A DNA stretch of 36,124 nt from Bacillota bacterium (GTDB taxonomy: Bacteria; Bacillota; Clostridia; Lachnospirales; Lachnospiraceae), in the NCBI GenBank assembly GCA_023441965.1, contig JAEZNB010000077.1:1-36124 (forward strand). The letters run 5' to 3'. The notes under the pieces were generated by a model. It was given only the letters and a program-made list of their open reading frames with translations. It did not search any database and was not told the DNA's origin. Both the position numbers and the translations under genes were made by a program. Below are positions 1-8,347 of the stretch, piece by piece (positions within the stretch are counted from its first letter, which is position 1; each line of letters begins with the position of its first letter).

Positions 1-1
1 G

Positions 2-1864
2 CAGTATATCTGGCAGACCGGAACCGTCAGCTTCAGCTCTGCGGAACTGGCCAATGCCGATCACTGGATCAGCGGAGCCTACCTGTATGAAACAGGAGAA
101 TTTATTCTGGATCCCGGAAAGCTTCGATACGACTCCTTCCTTCGGGTGGAGGATAAGGATTATGTGGTTCGGCTGCCCGGTGGATATCTGAAGCTGAATC
201 TGCTTGAGCTGGATCAGACCGGGAAGGCGATTGCGAACCTGGACCTGCAAAGCGGACAGAGATGGAGAAGATCGAAGAATACGGACAGAGTAGCCCTTAC
301 CCTTGCCGGCTTAATTCAGACCTTTACAACAGAGCAATTGAAGCAAATCATCAGAGATACTCCGGAATTTGGCCTGGAGGAGTATGTCAGGTATAACCAT
401 AATACAGTAATGAAGGATATTACGGCAGCAGAGTTTGTCAATGCGATCAATGTCGGATGGAATCTGGGCAATTCCCTGGATTCCCAGGGGAAGGAGAATA
501 ACAAGGAGGTCAACCTAAATCAGGAGATCTTCTGGGGAAATCCTTATGTCACCAAGGACCTGATCGCTTATGTGAAAAGCTGTGGCTTCAATACCATACG
601 CATACCGGTAACCTGGTACTATAATACGGACCGGGATGGGAGCGGAAGGCTTACCATCAGTAAGGAATGGCTGAACAGGGTACAGGATGTGATTGACTTT
701 GCCATAGAGAAGCAGATGTATGTCCTGATCAACTCCCACCATGACCAGCCGATTATTTATGCAGGGGCCACAGAAGGAGCCTTCCTGCAGGTGCTGAAAA
801 ATGCAAGGGAGCTTTGGGCAGGCATCGCCGAGCATTTTAAGAGCTATGATGAGCATCTGATCTTTGAAGCCTATAACGAGATAGATAATATAGAAAACTA
901 CTGGAATTACGGAGATAAGGCCGCAGTCCAGATGAATGAGCTCAATCAGGCCTTTGTCGATACGGTTCGGGGCACGGGAGGGAACAATGCCAAAAGGCTC
1001 TTAGTGATACCGACTTTACTGGACCGGATGGATTCAAGATTTTATGCGGCCTTTCAGATGCCCAGAGATTCTGTGGCGAAGAAAATCGCCGTCACGGTTC
1101 ACACCTATAATTTGAAGTTCCATCAGGATATTGAGAGTGATTTTGAAGAACTTGAGGGCTTTTCCAAGAAGGTGAATGCACCTGTGATCATCGGTGAATT
1201 CGGATCGAAATACACCTATCCGATCCCTGAGCTTCGGACCGAGCATACCTCCAATTTTGTCGCCAGGGCAGCAGGGCACGGAATCAAGTGTATCTGGTGG
1301 GATAACGGTTCAGAGTATAAGGTGATAGACCGCAGAGACTACTCGGCCTCCGATACGGCCATGATCCAGGCTCTGCTGGAAGGCTCCCGTGGGGTTGGAT
1401 ATCAGGTAGCTAAGGTAACTGTACACAATAAACCGGAGCAGTTTGTCTACCTTACTCCCAATGTAACTACCGGTGAGCTGAAGTATACCTATTGGGGAAC
1501 TCTGACGACAGACATGGAGGGGAAGCCCATACCGGTACAGGGCGGTCCGATCTGCACAGTCAGCTTGGAGGCGAAGAACGGAGCAGCAGGAATCTGGCTG
1601 CAAAGACTGCTTTACTATAATTCACAGGGGAGCTTGGTTCAGCAAGGGAAAGAGATACAGGCGAAGTTCTTCATCGGAACTGTCCCCGAAGGAGCCACCT
1701 CAGCCAGGGTCTCCATGAACAGTCCCAATATCGACATTAAGCTAGCTGACTACGAAAGCTACTTAAATAGCGGAGATCTGGAGCTGATTCTCGGCTTCTT
1801 CCATGCAAATGATGTGAAGCGAACACAGCTGACGGTGAAGCCCTTCAGCTATCAGCCTGCATGA
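2..1864 (+). CDS. Glycoside hydrolase family 5 enzyme, 5' end outside window
   Basis: Endo-type beta-glycanase (retaining mechanism), probably extracellular; the substrate cannot be fixed from sequence, with cellulose, mannan, xyloglucan or glucan all possible. The reading frame is open from base 2, so the true start and any signal peptide lie upstream. A GTG at 146 falls inside a module that is also conserved in the next gene, so it is not the start. The catalytic domain begins near the WNLGNSLD motif. The acid/base Glu is in AYNEID (codon 878-880) and the nucleophile Glu in IIGEFG (codon 1196-1198). About 150 C-terminal residues after the barrel look like a beta-rich accessory module. It is closely related along its whole visible length to the gene at 2088, so the pair arose by tandem duplication. 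GH5 membership is secure from the two catalytic motifs; substrate is unknown. Confidence 0.9.
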   Translation, partial: QYIWQTGTVSFSSAELANADHWISGAYLYETGEFILDPGKLRYDSFLRVEDKDYVVRLPGGYLKLNLLELDQTGKAIANLDLQSGQRWRRSKNTDRVALTLAGLIQTFTTEQLKQIIRDTPEFGLEEYVRYNHNTVMKDITAAEFVNAINVGWNLGNSLDSQGKENNKEVNLNQEIFWGNPYVTKDLIAYVKSCGFNTIRIPVTWYYNTDRDGSGRLTISKEWLNRVQDVIDFAIEKQMYVLINSHHDQPIIYAGATEGAFLQVLKNARELWAGIAEHFKSYDEHLIFEAYNEIDNIENYWNYGDKAAVQMNELNQAFVDTVRGTGGNNAKRLLVIPTLLDRMDSRFYAAFQMPRDSVAKKIAVTVHTYNLKFHQDIESDFEELEGFSKKVNAPVIIGEFGSKYTYPIPELRTEHTSNFVARAAGHGIKCIWWDNGSEYKVIDRRDYSASDTAMIQALLEGSRGVGYQVAKVTVHNKPEQFVYLTPNVTTGELKYTYWGTLTTDMEGKPIPVQGGPICTVSLEAKNGAAGIWLQRLLYYNSQGSLVQQGKEIQAKFFIGTVPEGATSARVSMNSPNIDIKLADYESYLNSGDLELILGFFHANDVKRTQLTVKPFSYQPA

Positions 1865-1930
1865 GTGGGCTGTACCTGCTGAAGGTGATCGGAAATCAAT
1901 AGAGCTTGTCTCGTGATATCGGAAGCATAT

Positions 1931-1969
1931 ACGAGGCGCCCTATATGCTCATTCTACAGGGTGCCTCGT
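1931..1969 (+). terminator. Stem-loop after first GH5 gene
   Basis: An 11-12 bp inverted repeat (ACGAGGCGCCCT pairing with AGGGTGCCTCGT, one G-U pair) with a 15-base loop, 67 bases behind the GH5 stop. No T-run follows, so it may be a weak terminator or an mRNA 3'-end stabiliser. The rest of 1865-2087 shows no gene and no convincing promoter. Confidence 0.45.
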
Positions 1970-2087
1970 GAAGGAGTAATATTTCCGAATGTACTCAATA
2001 TACTTTATATCATAACGCATGGGAGCATAAGGCATCTGACAGGAAAGGGCTTCCCTGGAACCTCAGGTGTCCCTTCGGAGACAAATT

Positions 2088-4892
2088 ATGAACAGAGAAA
2101 AGACAACGAATCTACTTACTTTCCTTGGGATTTCCGCCATCATACTACTATGTGCCGCCGGAAATATATTTTTGGTGCAGAAGGAAGACAAGCCGGTACC
2201 CGGGACAGAAGAAACCATTGCGGCAGCAGGGGTGATAGAAGAGCTTCCGAGGATTCAGGAGGCAGAGAAGGCATATGCCACGCTGAAAACCTTGAATCAG
2301 AAGGATACCTGGATCGTGGGAAGGTATGAGCAGGGAAAGAAAACCTTAACCGATCAGGATTCGTATCTAAGCCTGAAGGGGTCCTTTCGGGTGGTGAACA
2401 GGCATTACAGAGTTGTGGCAAACAACCATACATATCGGATGCTCATTCATCAATTCAATAAAAAAGAAAAATATCTGGGAGCAGCGGACGTATGCAGCGG
2501 TGATATCGTAAGCCTGGATCCGGCGGCAGCCTACATTACAATAGCCATCTATAAGTATCAGAACCGTCAGCTGCTGCAGCATAGTGTGAAGGATATGAAG
2601 AAGGAGCTGAAGAACGGGCTGACCTTTTCCATAACGAAGCTGGAGGCTTTGGATCAGTATAAGCCAGGCAGTAAGGAGCTTCTGACCTCGGAGGTACATA
2701 TTGAGTCCCTAAGTAATGCTTCTAATTACAGAAGCGGATGGTTCAAAAGCTGGGGCGGCGCCTATGCGAAGCAGGACGGAAGTATCTGCACCAGAAATCT
2801 ATACAGGGTGGATGCAAAGCCCTATGTTTTTAATGTAAATGATTCCAGAATCCTCTTATCAATCACAGAGTATGATTCAAAGGGAAACTGGTTGAAATTC
2901 AACGGACCCCTGGCAAACGGGGATGTCTTTCAGAAGCAGGCGAAGACCAGGTATATCGGGATTAGCCTAAAGAGCCTGAAATGGGGGACGGATCTGATCA
3001 GTCTGTTCGAGTATGGGTTAAGAATCGATCTGGCCGGTAAGCAATATATCAGGGGAACCGGCACCGGGAATATCGGGAAGCTTAATCTGTCCGATGCAAA
3101 TGCCTGGAAGAGCGGAGCTTATCTTTACGAGACCGGAGAGTATATCATCGACCCGGATAAGATCAGCTATGAAATCTTTTGCAGGGTTGACGCTAAGGAC
3201 TATGTGGTCAGCCTGCCCGGTGGTGATTTGAAGATGAGAATCCTGGAATTATGTAAGGATGGGAAGGTAGTCTGCAGCAATGACTTACAGAGCGGGCAGA
3301 AGTGGAAGAAGGCCAAGGACACAGATAAGATTGCAATCACGGTCTTTGGTTATGAGAAAGCCCTCTCCCCCAAGGAGTATAAAAAAGCAATCACCTCCTA
3401 CCCGGATTTTGGGCTGAAGGAATATAAAAAATATCAGCATAACACGGTGATGAAGGATATCACAGCCGGTGACTTTGTGAATGCGATCAAGATAGGCTGG
3501 AATCTGGGCAATTCCCTTGACTGTATGGGAAAGACAAGCGGCAAGGCCAATAATCTGAATCAGGAGATTTTCTGGGGGAATCCCTATGTCACGAAGGACC
3601 TGATTGACTATGTGGCATCCTGTGGCTTTAATACCCTTCGGGTACCGGTAACCTGGAATTATAATACCTACCGGGATGATAAGGGGGACCTTAAAATCAA
3701 GAAGGAATGGCTGAACAGAGTTCAGGATGTGGTAGACTATGGAATTGCAAATAATCTCTATGTCATTATCAACACCCATCATGAGCAGCCGATTATCTAT
3801 GCCGGGGCTGAGGATGCTGCCATGCAGCAGGTACGGAAGGATGCCAGGGCCCTGTGGACTGAGATCGCAGAGCATTTCAAGACCTATGATGAGCATCTGA
3901 TCTTTGAAGCCTATAATGAAGTGGATAATATAGAGAACTACTGGAATTATGGGGAGAAAGCGGCGGCACAGATGAATGAGCTGAATCAGATCTTTGTCAC
4001 TGCGGTCCGCAGCACGGGAGGCAATAATGACAGGCGGATTTTGATCGTACCCACCTTATTGGATCGGATGGACACAAGGTTTTATGATGCCTTTCTCCTG
4101 CCCGAGGATACGGTAGCGGATAAACTGGCAGTCCAGGTACATACCTACTCCCAGAAGCTGCATCAGGATATTGAGGCTGAGTTCATGGAGCTAAAGAAGT
4201 TCTCAGACAGAATTCATGCCCCGATCATCATCGGGGAGTTTGGGACGACCACCTCGTATCCCTTCCCTGAGCTTAGGGAGGAGCATGCCTCTAACTTCGT
4301 TGCCAGAGCCGGGAAGTATGGGATCAAGTGTATCTGGTGGGACAATGGATCTGAGTACAAAATCATAGATCGGAGAGATACAAAGAACACAGACATGAAT
4401 ATGCTTCAGGCTTTATTGGAGGGCTCAGAGGGAATTGGGTATCAGCTGGAGAAGGAACAGATCATCAAGAGTCCGGAGCAATTTGCCAACAGAATGCCGA
4501 ATGTTCTCACAGGAGAGCTGGAAGTCAGATACTGGGGGACCCTTACGACGGATCAGGAGGGAGTTGGGATTCCGGTGAAGGAAGGCGCTCTATGTACGGT
4601 AAGCCTAAAGGCAGTACAGGAAGCGGCTGATGTCTGGCTGCAAAGACTGCTCTTTTATGATGCGGAGGGAAATCTGGTAAAGACCGGGAAGGAGCTGCAG
4701 TCCCGCTACTATGTCGGTCAGGTACCGGAAGGGGCAGCTACCATGAGGGTTTCCATCAACAGTCCCCTTCGCCACATCCCCTTGGAGGGCTATGGAGGGT
4801 ATCTGGACAGCGGAGAGCTGGCCTTGAGTGTCGGATGCTTTGAGGCTGAGGATTTAAAGAAGATCCGCTTAGAGCTTCAGCCCTTTCAATGA
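2088..4892 (+). CDS. Membrane-anchored or secreted modular GH5 glycoside hydrolase
   Basis: A 934-residue beta-glycanase, paralogue of the upstream gene. The ATG at 2088 is chosen over an in-frame GTG at 2067 because GGAG lies 7 bases before it. Residues 9-30 form one hydrophobic segment, a signal peptide or anchor; no clear lipobox or signal-peptidase site is seen. Next come three related beta-rich modules (about 90-190, 215-315, 340-440) sharing a pattern of RV..K.Y.V and I.E. then a GD/SGQ turn. The GH5 barrel spans about 445-765: WNLGNSLD near 471-478, acid/base Glu611 in AYNEVD, nucleophile Glu717 in IIGEFG. A C-terminal beta module (about 770-934) matches the one in the first gene. The repeated modules could bind carbohydrate or act as spacers at the cell surface, which is inference. 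No partner genes for polysaccharide uptake are visible in the window. Confidence 0.92.
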   Translation: MNREKTTNLLTFLGISAIILLCAAGNIFLVQKEDKPVPGTEETIAAAGVIEELPRIQEAEKAYATLKTLNQKDTWIVGRYEQGKKTLTDQDSYLSLKGSFRVVNRHYRVVANNHTYRMLIHQFNKKEKYLGAADVCSGDIVSLDPAAAYITIAIYKYQNRQLLQHSVKDMKKELKNGLTFSITKLEALDQYKPGSKELLTSEVHIESLSNASNYRSGWFKSWGGAYAKQDGSICTRNLYRVDAKPYVFNVNDSRILLSITEYDSKGNWLKFNGPLANGDVFQKQAKTRYIGISLKSLKWGTDLISLFEYGLRIDLAGKQYIRGTGTGNIGKLNLSDANAWKSGAYLYETGEYIIDPDKISYEIFCRVDAKDYVVSLPGGDLKMRILELCKDGKVVCSNDLQSGQKWKKAKDTDKIAITVFGYEKALSPKEYKKAITSYPDFGLKEYKKYQHNTVMKDITAGDFVNAIKIGWNLGNSLDCMGKTSGKANNLNQEIFWGNPYVTKDLIDYVASCGFNTLRVPVTWNYNTYRDDKGDLKIKKEWLNRVQDVVDYGIANNLYVIINTHHEQPIIYAGAEDAAMQQVRKDARALWTEIAEHFKTYDEHLIFEAYNEVDNIENYWNYGEKAAAQMNELNQIFVTAVRSTGGNNDRRILIVPTLLDRMDTRFYDAFLLPEDTVADKLAVQVHTYSQKLHQDIEAEFMELKKFSDRIHAPIIIGEFGTTTSYPFPELREEHASNFVARAGKYGIKCIWWDNGSEYKIIDRRDTKNTDMNMLQALLEGSEGIGYQLEKEQIIKSPEQFANRMPNVLTGELEVRYWGTLTTDQEGVGIPVKEGALCTVSLKAVQEAADVWLQRLLFYDAEGNLVKTGKELQSRYYVGQVPEGAATMRVSINSPLRHIPLEGYGGYLDSGELALSVGCFEAEDLKKIRLELQPFQ

Positions 4893-4950
4893 GGACTAAC
4901 CTAAGGTGGAATACTTATCAATAGAGATTACAAATATTAACAAATAATAG

Positions 4951-4979
4951 TTGTAAATGGAAATGCCCTATTATATAAT
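4951..4979 (+). promoter_or_regulatory. Promoter of the lasso-peptide operon
   Basis: TTGTAA at 4951-4956 and TATAAT at 4974-4979 with exactly 17 bases between them, a near-consensus sigma-A promoter. It lies in the AT-rich gap after the GH5 stop and points at the kinase gene, so the lasso operon is probably transcribed independently of the GH5 genes. A short inverted repeat (GAAGCA at 4991, TGCTTC at 5011) follows in the leader. Confidence 0.7.
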
Positions 4980-5033
4980 TCAAAATGTACGAAGCATGAA
5001 GAGGAGTAGGTGCTTCAGATACAAGGAGCCGCT

Positions 5034-5969
5034 ATGAGATATTATTATCGAATTTATGGATTGACCATCCGGTCCGAGATGAAGTTCAGTGAGGCAGAGG
5101 AGCTGGAAGAGCAGCCTTACGAGGTGGATGTTTCTTATGGAACAATTCCTGCTAACATTTCGGAGATAAACCGGGATCAGGAGGTAAAGGGGCTGTTATC
5201 CGCCGACTATAAGTGGTTCTGCTATGAGCAGGTGGGGGAGTTTTACATAGAAAAGGGCAACTGTATCATCGCAGCGCTTAGGCCCGGTACAGATGAGATG
5301 CTGGTCAGGTCGATTATTCTGGGACCCTGCTTTGGCAGTATCCTCTATCAGAGAAATATCTTTGCCATTCATGGCTCGGCCATGGTCAGGGATGATAAGG
5401 CGATACTGATCTGTGGGGGTTCGGGCGCAGGGAAATCTACGGTGTCGACAGCCCTGCGTCAAAGGGGGTGGCTTCTGCTTGCGGATGATACGGTTGCCGT
5501 TACCGGTGAAAACGGTTCCCTGTATGCCGATCCGGCGTATCCTCAGCAAAAGCTATGCCTGGATACAGCCCTGGAGTTTGGGTTACAGCCTGAGCAATTA
5601 ATTTTAATCAATGAAGAGCGACAAAAATATGCAATCAGACTCAAGGAGAGTTTCTGCTCCTCAAAAAAGAAAATACATGCCATGGTCTGTCTGGAGGTAA
5701 GTGATGGAGAACAGCCGGTGATTGATGAGGTGACAGGGAATGCAAAATTGGAGTACATCCTTAAGAATTTGTATTCGTTGTATGACTATACCTCTATGGG
5801 CATGAATCCCGCCGATTTCAGAAGATGTATCGATTTGGCCGGTAAGCTTCCCATATGCAGGGTAAAGAGACCACCACATCTGAAGGCCTTGAATCAGATC
5901 GTAGAAGGCATCATGAAGTGGCTGGGAGATATTGGAGATCAGGAGAAAGAAGCAGTCCATAGCCATTGA
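5034..5969 (+). CDS. Lasso-peptide tailoring kinase, HPr kinase-like
   Basis: A 311-residue protein related to the C-terminal kinase domain of HPr kinase/phosphorylase. Walker A GGSGAGKST is at 128-136, His113 comes just before it in AIHGSA, and the paired aspartates 151-152 in LLADDT correspond to the catalytic Asp region of HprK. The first 110 residues form a beta-rich region, not the HprK N-domain. Known relatives in paeninodin-type lasso clusters phosphorylate the side chain of a C-terminal Ser of the precursor, so the likely role is ATP-dependent precursor modification in the cytoplasm. Start ATG 5034 has AAGGAG 5 bases upstream; an in-frame GTG at 5010 is possible. The stop overlaps an alternative TTG start of the exporter gene. 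The context (exporter, B2, cyclase, precursor) supports this over a role in sugar control. The encoded precursor ends in Glu rather than Ser, so the acceptor residue is unclear. Confidence 0.8.
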   Translation: MRYYYRIYGLTIRSEMKFSEAEELEEQPYEVDVSYGTIPANISEINRDQEVKGLLSADYKWFCYEQVGEFYIEKGNCIIAALRPGTDEMLVRSIILGPCFGSILYQRNIFAIHGSAMVRDDKAILICGGSGAGKSTVSTALRQRGWLLLADDTVAVTGENGSLYADPAYPQQKLCLDTALEFGLQPEQLILINEERQKYAIRLKESFCSSKKKIHAMVCLEVSDGEQPVIDEVTGNAKLEYILKNLYSLYDYTSMGMNPADFRRCIDLAGKLPICRVKRPPHLKALNQIVEGIMKWLGDIGDQEKEAVHSH

Positions 5970-6031
5970 CAAAGACGGAGCAGAAGTGTTTTGTAACTGT
6001 TTACGGGAAAGAGCGGGATGAGGTGAAAGCA

Positions 6032-7762
6032 GTGCGTCAAATCATAGAATATCTGAAGAATTGGAGAAAGCATTCAAAGAATATGAGCTTCTTATTGCAT
6101 TATGCAAGGCCCTATCTGAAGAAAATATTCCTTTTACTTCTGCTTGATATCGCAGCCTCCGTTCTGGGGGTAGGGTTGGCTGTGATTTCTAAGGATATCA
6201 TTGACACGGCAGTGACAGGCAAGGGGATTGTTATGGAAGCGATCCTTCTGTATCTGATCATTATCTTAGTAAGCCTTTTTCTGTCCTCGGCAACGAATTT
6301 ACTGGCGAGTATCGTGAATGAAAGGTTTTCCTTCAGCATCCGTAAGCAGATCTATGATAAGATCGTCCGCTCCTATTGGATGGATATCAGAAACTATCAT
6401 ACGGGGGATCTGCTCACCCGGGTCACTACCGATGCGAATAATATCGCCGATGGCATTATTCATGTCATTCCTACCATCATACGCCTGGTCGTGGAAGTGA
6501 TCATCACCTTCTTCACCTTATTATACTTTCAGCCCATCATAGCCGTGTTTTCTCTCTCCATGGCTCCGGTGATTGCATTGATCAGCTTTCTCCTGGGCAG
6601 AAGGCTCAAAGCCTTACAGCTTAAGGTACAGGAAACAGAATCAAAATATCGTTCCTTTATTCAGGAGAGCTTAAGCAACCTTTTGGTGGTCAAGTCCTTT
6701 ACCAATGAGGAGTATGTATCGGGACGCCTGTCCCAGCTAAGGGATGAGCGCTTTTACTGGGTCTTTAAGAGAAGCCGGATCAGTGTGGCAAGCTCAACGA
6801 TCATGTCCTTGGCATTTCAGCTGGGCTACATCGGAGCCTTAGGGTTCGGAGCTGTTCTCCTGTCCTCAAACGCCATCACCTTTGGCACCCTATCTATATT
6901 TCTGACCCTGGTCAATCGGATCCAGGGCCCGGTTCTGGCCCTGGCTATTTATGTACCTAAGATCGTGTCTATCCTTGCTTCCTCGGAGCGGATTGTAGAG
7001 ATCAATCATATCTCCCTGGAGGAGAAGCAGGAGAGTGACATTCCCTTAGAGCATATCGGTCTGAACCTTAGGGATGTATCCTTTGGCTATGAGGAGGACA
7101 GGGTCCTGGAGAATCTCTTCCTGACCATACAGCCGGGAGAGTTTATAGCAATTGTCGGCAGGTCCGGAATTGGTAAGACAACGCTGATCAGACTGATCAT
7201 GTCCTTTATGAGTAACATGGAAGGAACCATAGAGTTTCAGAACGGAAGCGGCGAAAAAGTAAGGGCCAATGCCGGAACCAGGAAATATATCGCCTATGTC
7301 CCACAGGGGAATACCTTATTCAGTGGGACCATCCGGGAAAACATCCGGATGGGAAGACTGGATGCGACGGAGGAGGAAATGATGGAAGCGCTAAAAATGG
7401 CAGCAGCCTATGAATTCGTGTGCGAACTGCCCAAGGGCATTGACACATTAATCGGTGAGCATGGCTATGGACTCTCGGAAGGACAGGCACAACGGATCGC
7501 AATCGCAAGGGCCTTGATCAGGAAAGCACCCTTACTAATTCTTGATGAAGCAACCTCTTCTCTGGATGAGAGAACAGAGCTGGCAGTCCTAAGGGGGATC
7601 CAAGGCTTACAGCCCCGGCCCACCTGCCTGATTATCTCCCATCGGCGTTCTGTACTCGAATACTGTGACCGGGAGATCCGGATCAGTGACAAGAAGGCGG
7701 TTGAACAGCTCAAAAGATTGGAAGAACAAGAGAAGCTTTGGAATTGGGAGAGACAGACATGA
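6032..7762 (+). CDS. ABC exporter of the lasso-peptide cluster (D protein)
   Basis: A full half-transporter: an N-terminal membrane domain with about six helices (roughly residues 30-330) fused to an ATPase domain. Motifs read in order: Walker A GRSGIGKTT, Q-loop region VPQGNTLFSG, signature LSEGQ (Gly to Glu in the canonical LSGGQ), Walker B LLILDEAT, and H-loop ISHRRS. It would form a homodimer in the membrane and export the mature peptide, giving self-immunity. I choose GTG 6032 because AGGTGA lies 5 bases upstream. A TTG at 5966 overlapping the kinase stop would add 22 residues but lacks a ribosome binding site. The end overlaps the next gene by four bases (ATGA), indicating translational coupling. 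The family is certain; the peptide substrate is inferred from context. Confidence 0.88.
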   Translation: MRQIIEYLKNWRKHSKNMSFLLHYARPYLKKIFLLLLLDIAASVLGVGLAVISKDIIDTAVTGKGIVMEAILLYLIIILVSLFLSSATNLLASIVNERFSFSIRKQIYDKIVRSYWMDIRNYHTGDLLTRVTTDANNIADGIIHVIPTIIRLVVEVIITFFTLLYFQPIIAVFSLSMAPVIALISFLLGRRLKALQLKVQETESKYRSFIQESLSNLLVVKSFTNEEYVSGRLSQLRDERFYWVFKRSRISVASSTIMSLAFQLGYIGALGFGAVLLSSNAITFGTLSIFLTLVNRIQGPVLALAIYVPKIVSILASSERIVEINHISLEEKQESDIPLEHIGLNLRDVSFGYEEDRVLENLFLTIQPGEFIAIVGRSGIGKTTLIRLIMSFMSNMEGTIEFQNGSGEKVRANAGTRKYIAYVPQGNTLFSGTIRENIRMGRLDATEEEMMEALKMAAAYEFVCELPKGIDTLIGEHGYGLSEGQAQRIAIARALIRKAPLLILDEATSSLDERTELAVLRGIQGLQPRPTCLIISHRRSVLEYCDREIRISDKKAVEQLKRLEEQEKLWNWERQT

Positions 7763-8187
7763 TTCGGATCATTCACTTTATGAGGCTGAACAGGGAGAAA
7801 GGATTAACGCTGCAGGTATGGCTTTGGGCAGCATGTTTTCGATTGTTGCTTCGTTTTGTGCCTATAAGATTTCTGAAGAAGCATTTTGGGGCTGCCGGAG
7901 AGGAATCCCCGGAGGATGAAAGCATAGAAAGCTACACCCAGGCGAGAAAAATCGCATATCATGTAAATCGGATTTCGGACCATACGCCTTGGGAAAGCAA
8001 ATGCCTGGTGCGGGCCCTCACCGCCCAAAGATTACTTACGAAGAAGAAGATTTCCTCCACCTTGTATCTGGGAGTGAAGAAGGAAAACAGCGGAATGATT
8101 GCTCACGCATGGATCAGAACAGGCAGCTATTATGCGGCAGGAGGGGATGGCTCCGGCTATGCGGTGGTAGCAAAATTCAGAAAGTAA
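7759..8187 (+). CDS. Lasso-peptide leader peptidase B2, transglutaminase-like
   Basis: A 142-residue member of the transglutaminase-like cysteine proteases that remove the leader peptide in lasso biosynthesis. The Cys-His pair is visible: Cys82 in ESKCLVRA and His116 in AHAWI. Asp130 in GGDGSGY is a candidate third residue, though its position is unusual. The N-terminal 40 residues are hydrophobic and basic, as is common in B2 proteins. The start is ATG 7759, which forms an ATGA overlap with the exporter stop. The length is that of a stand-alone B2, so there is no fused RRE domain as in proteobacterial B proteins. It should act with an RRE-containing B1 partner, but none is found nearby. Confidence 0.83.
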   Translation: MIRIIHFMRLNREKGLTLQVWLWAACFRLLLRFVPIRFLKKHFGAAGEESPEDESIESYTQARKIAYHVNRISDHTPWESKCLVRALTAQRLLTKKKISSTLYLGVKKENSGMIAHAWIRTGSYYAAGGDGSGYAVVAKFRK

Positions 8188-8347
8188 CTCCTGAGGGAGA
8201 GGAAATGCTTACAGTTTTGATAGATATTGTGACCTTGCTTGTATTTACAAAATATGTATTATAGAATGGGATAGGTAGGAAACCATATACCTTCCTATTC
8301 TTACGAAAATCCTTAACAGTACAATTCCTAAGGAAGAGGGGCTTACC
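8188..8347 (+). other. Gap between B2 and cyclase genes with small stem-loop
   Basis: This 160-base gap is the only sizeable break inside the lasso operon. It holds a weak stem (ATAGGTAGG at 8271-8279 with CCTTCCTAT at 8290-8298, one mismatch) and a 19-codon frame starting at ATG 8205 after a GA-rich stretch. No PqqD-like (B1) protein can be read here in any forward frame. The cyclase start (TTG 8348) is preceded by GAGGGG. Confidence 0.4.

Noticed and set aside
1913..2329. 138-codon frame overlapping the start of the second GH5 gene
   Set aside because: Overlaps a secure gene in another frame, with a low-complexity Arg-rich translation.
3285..3896. 203-codon minus-strand frame in the second GH5 gene
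   Set aside because: Shadow of the GH5 coding strand; the first paralogue has similar shadow frames for the same reason.
8205..8264. 19-codon hydrophobic frame between B2 and cyclase genes
   Set aside because: GA-rich sequence precedes it, but it is too short and has no lasso-precursor features; kept only as a remark in the gap entry.
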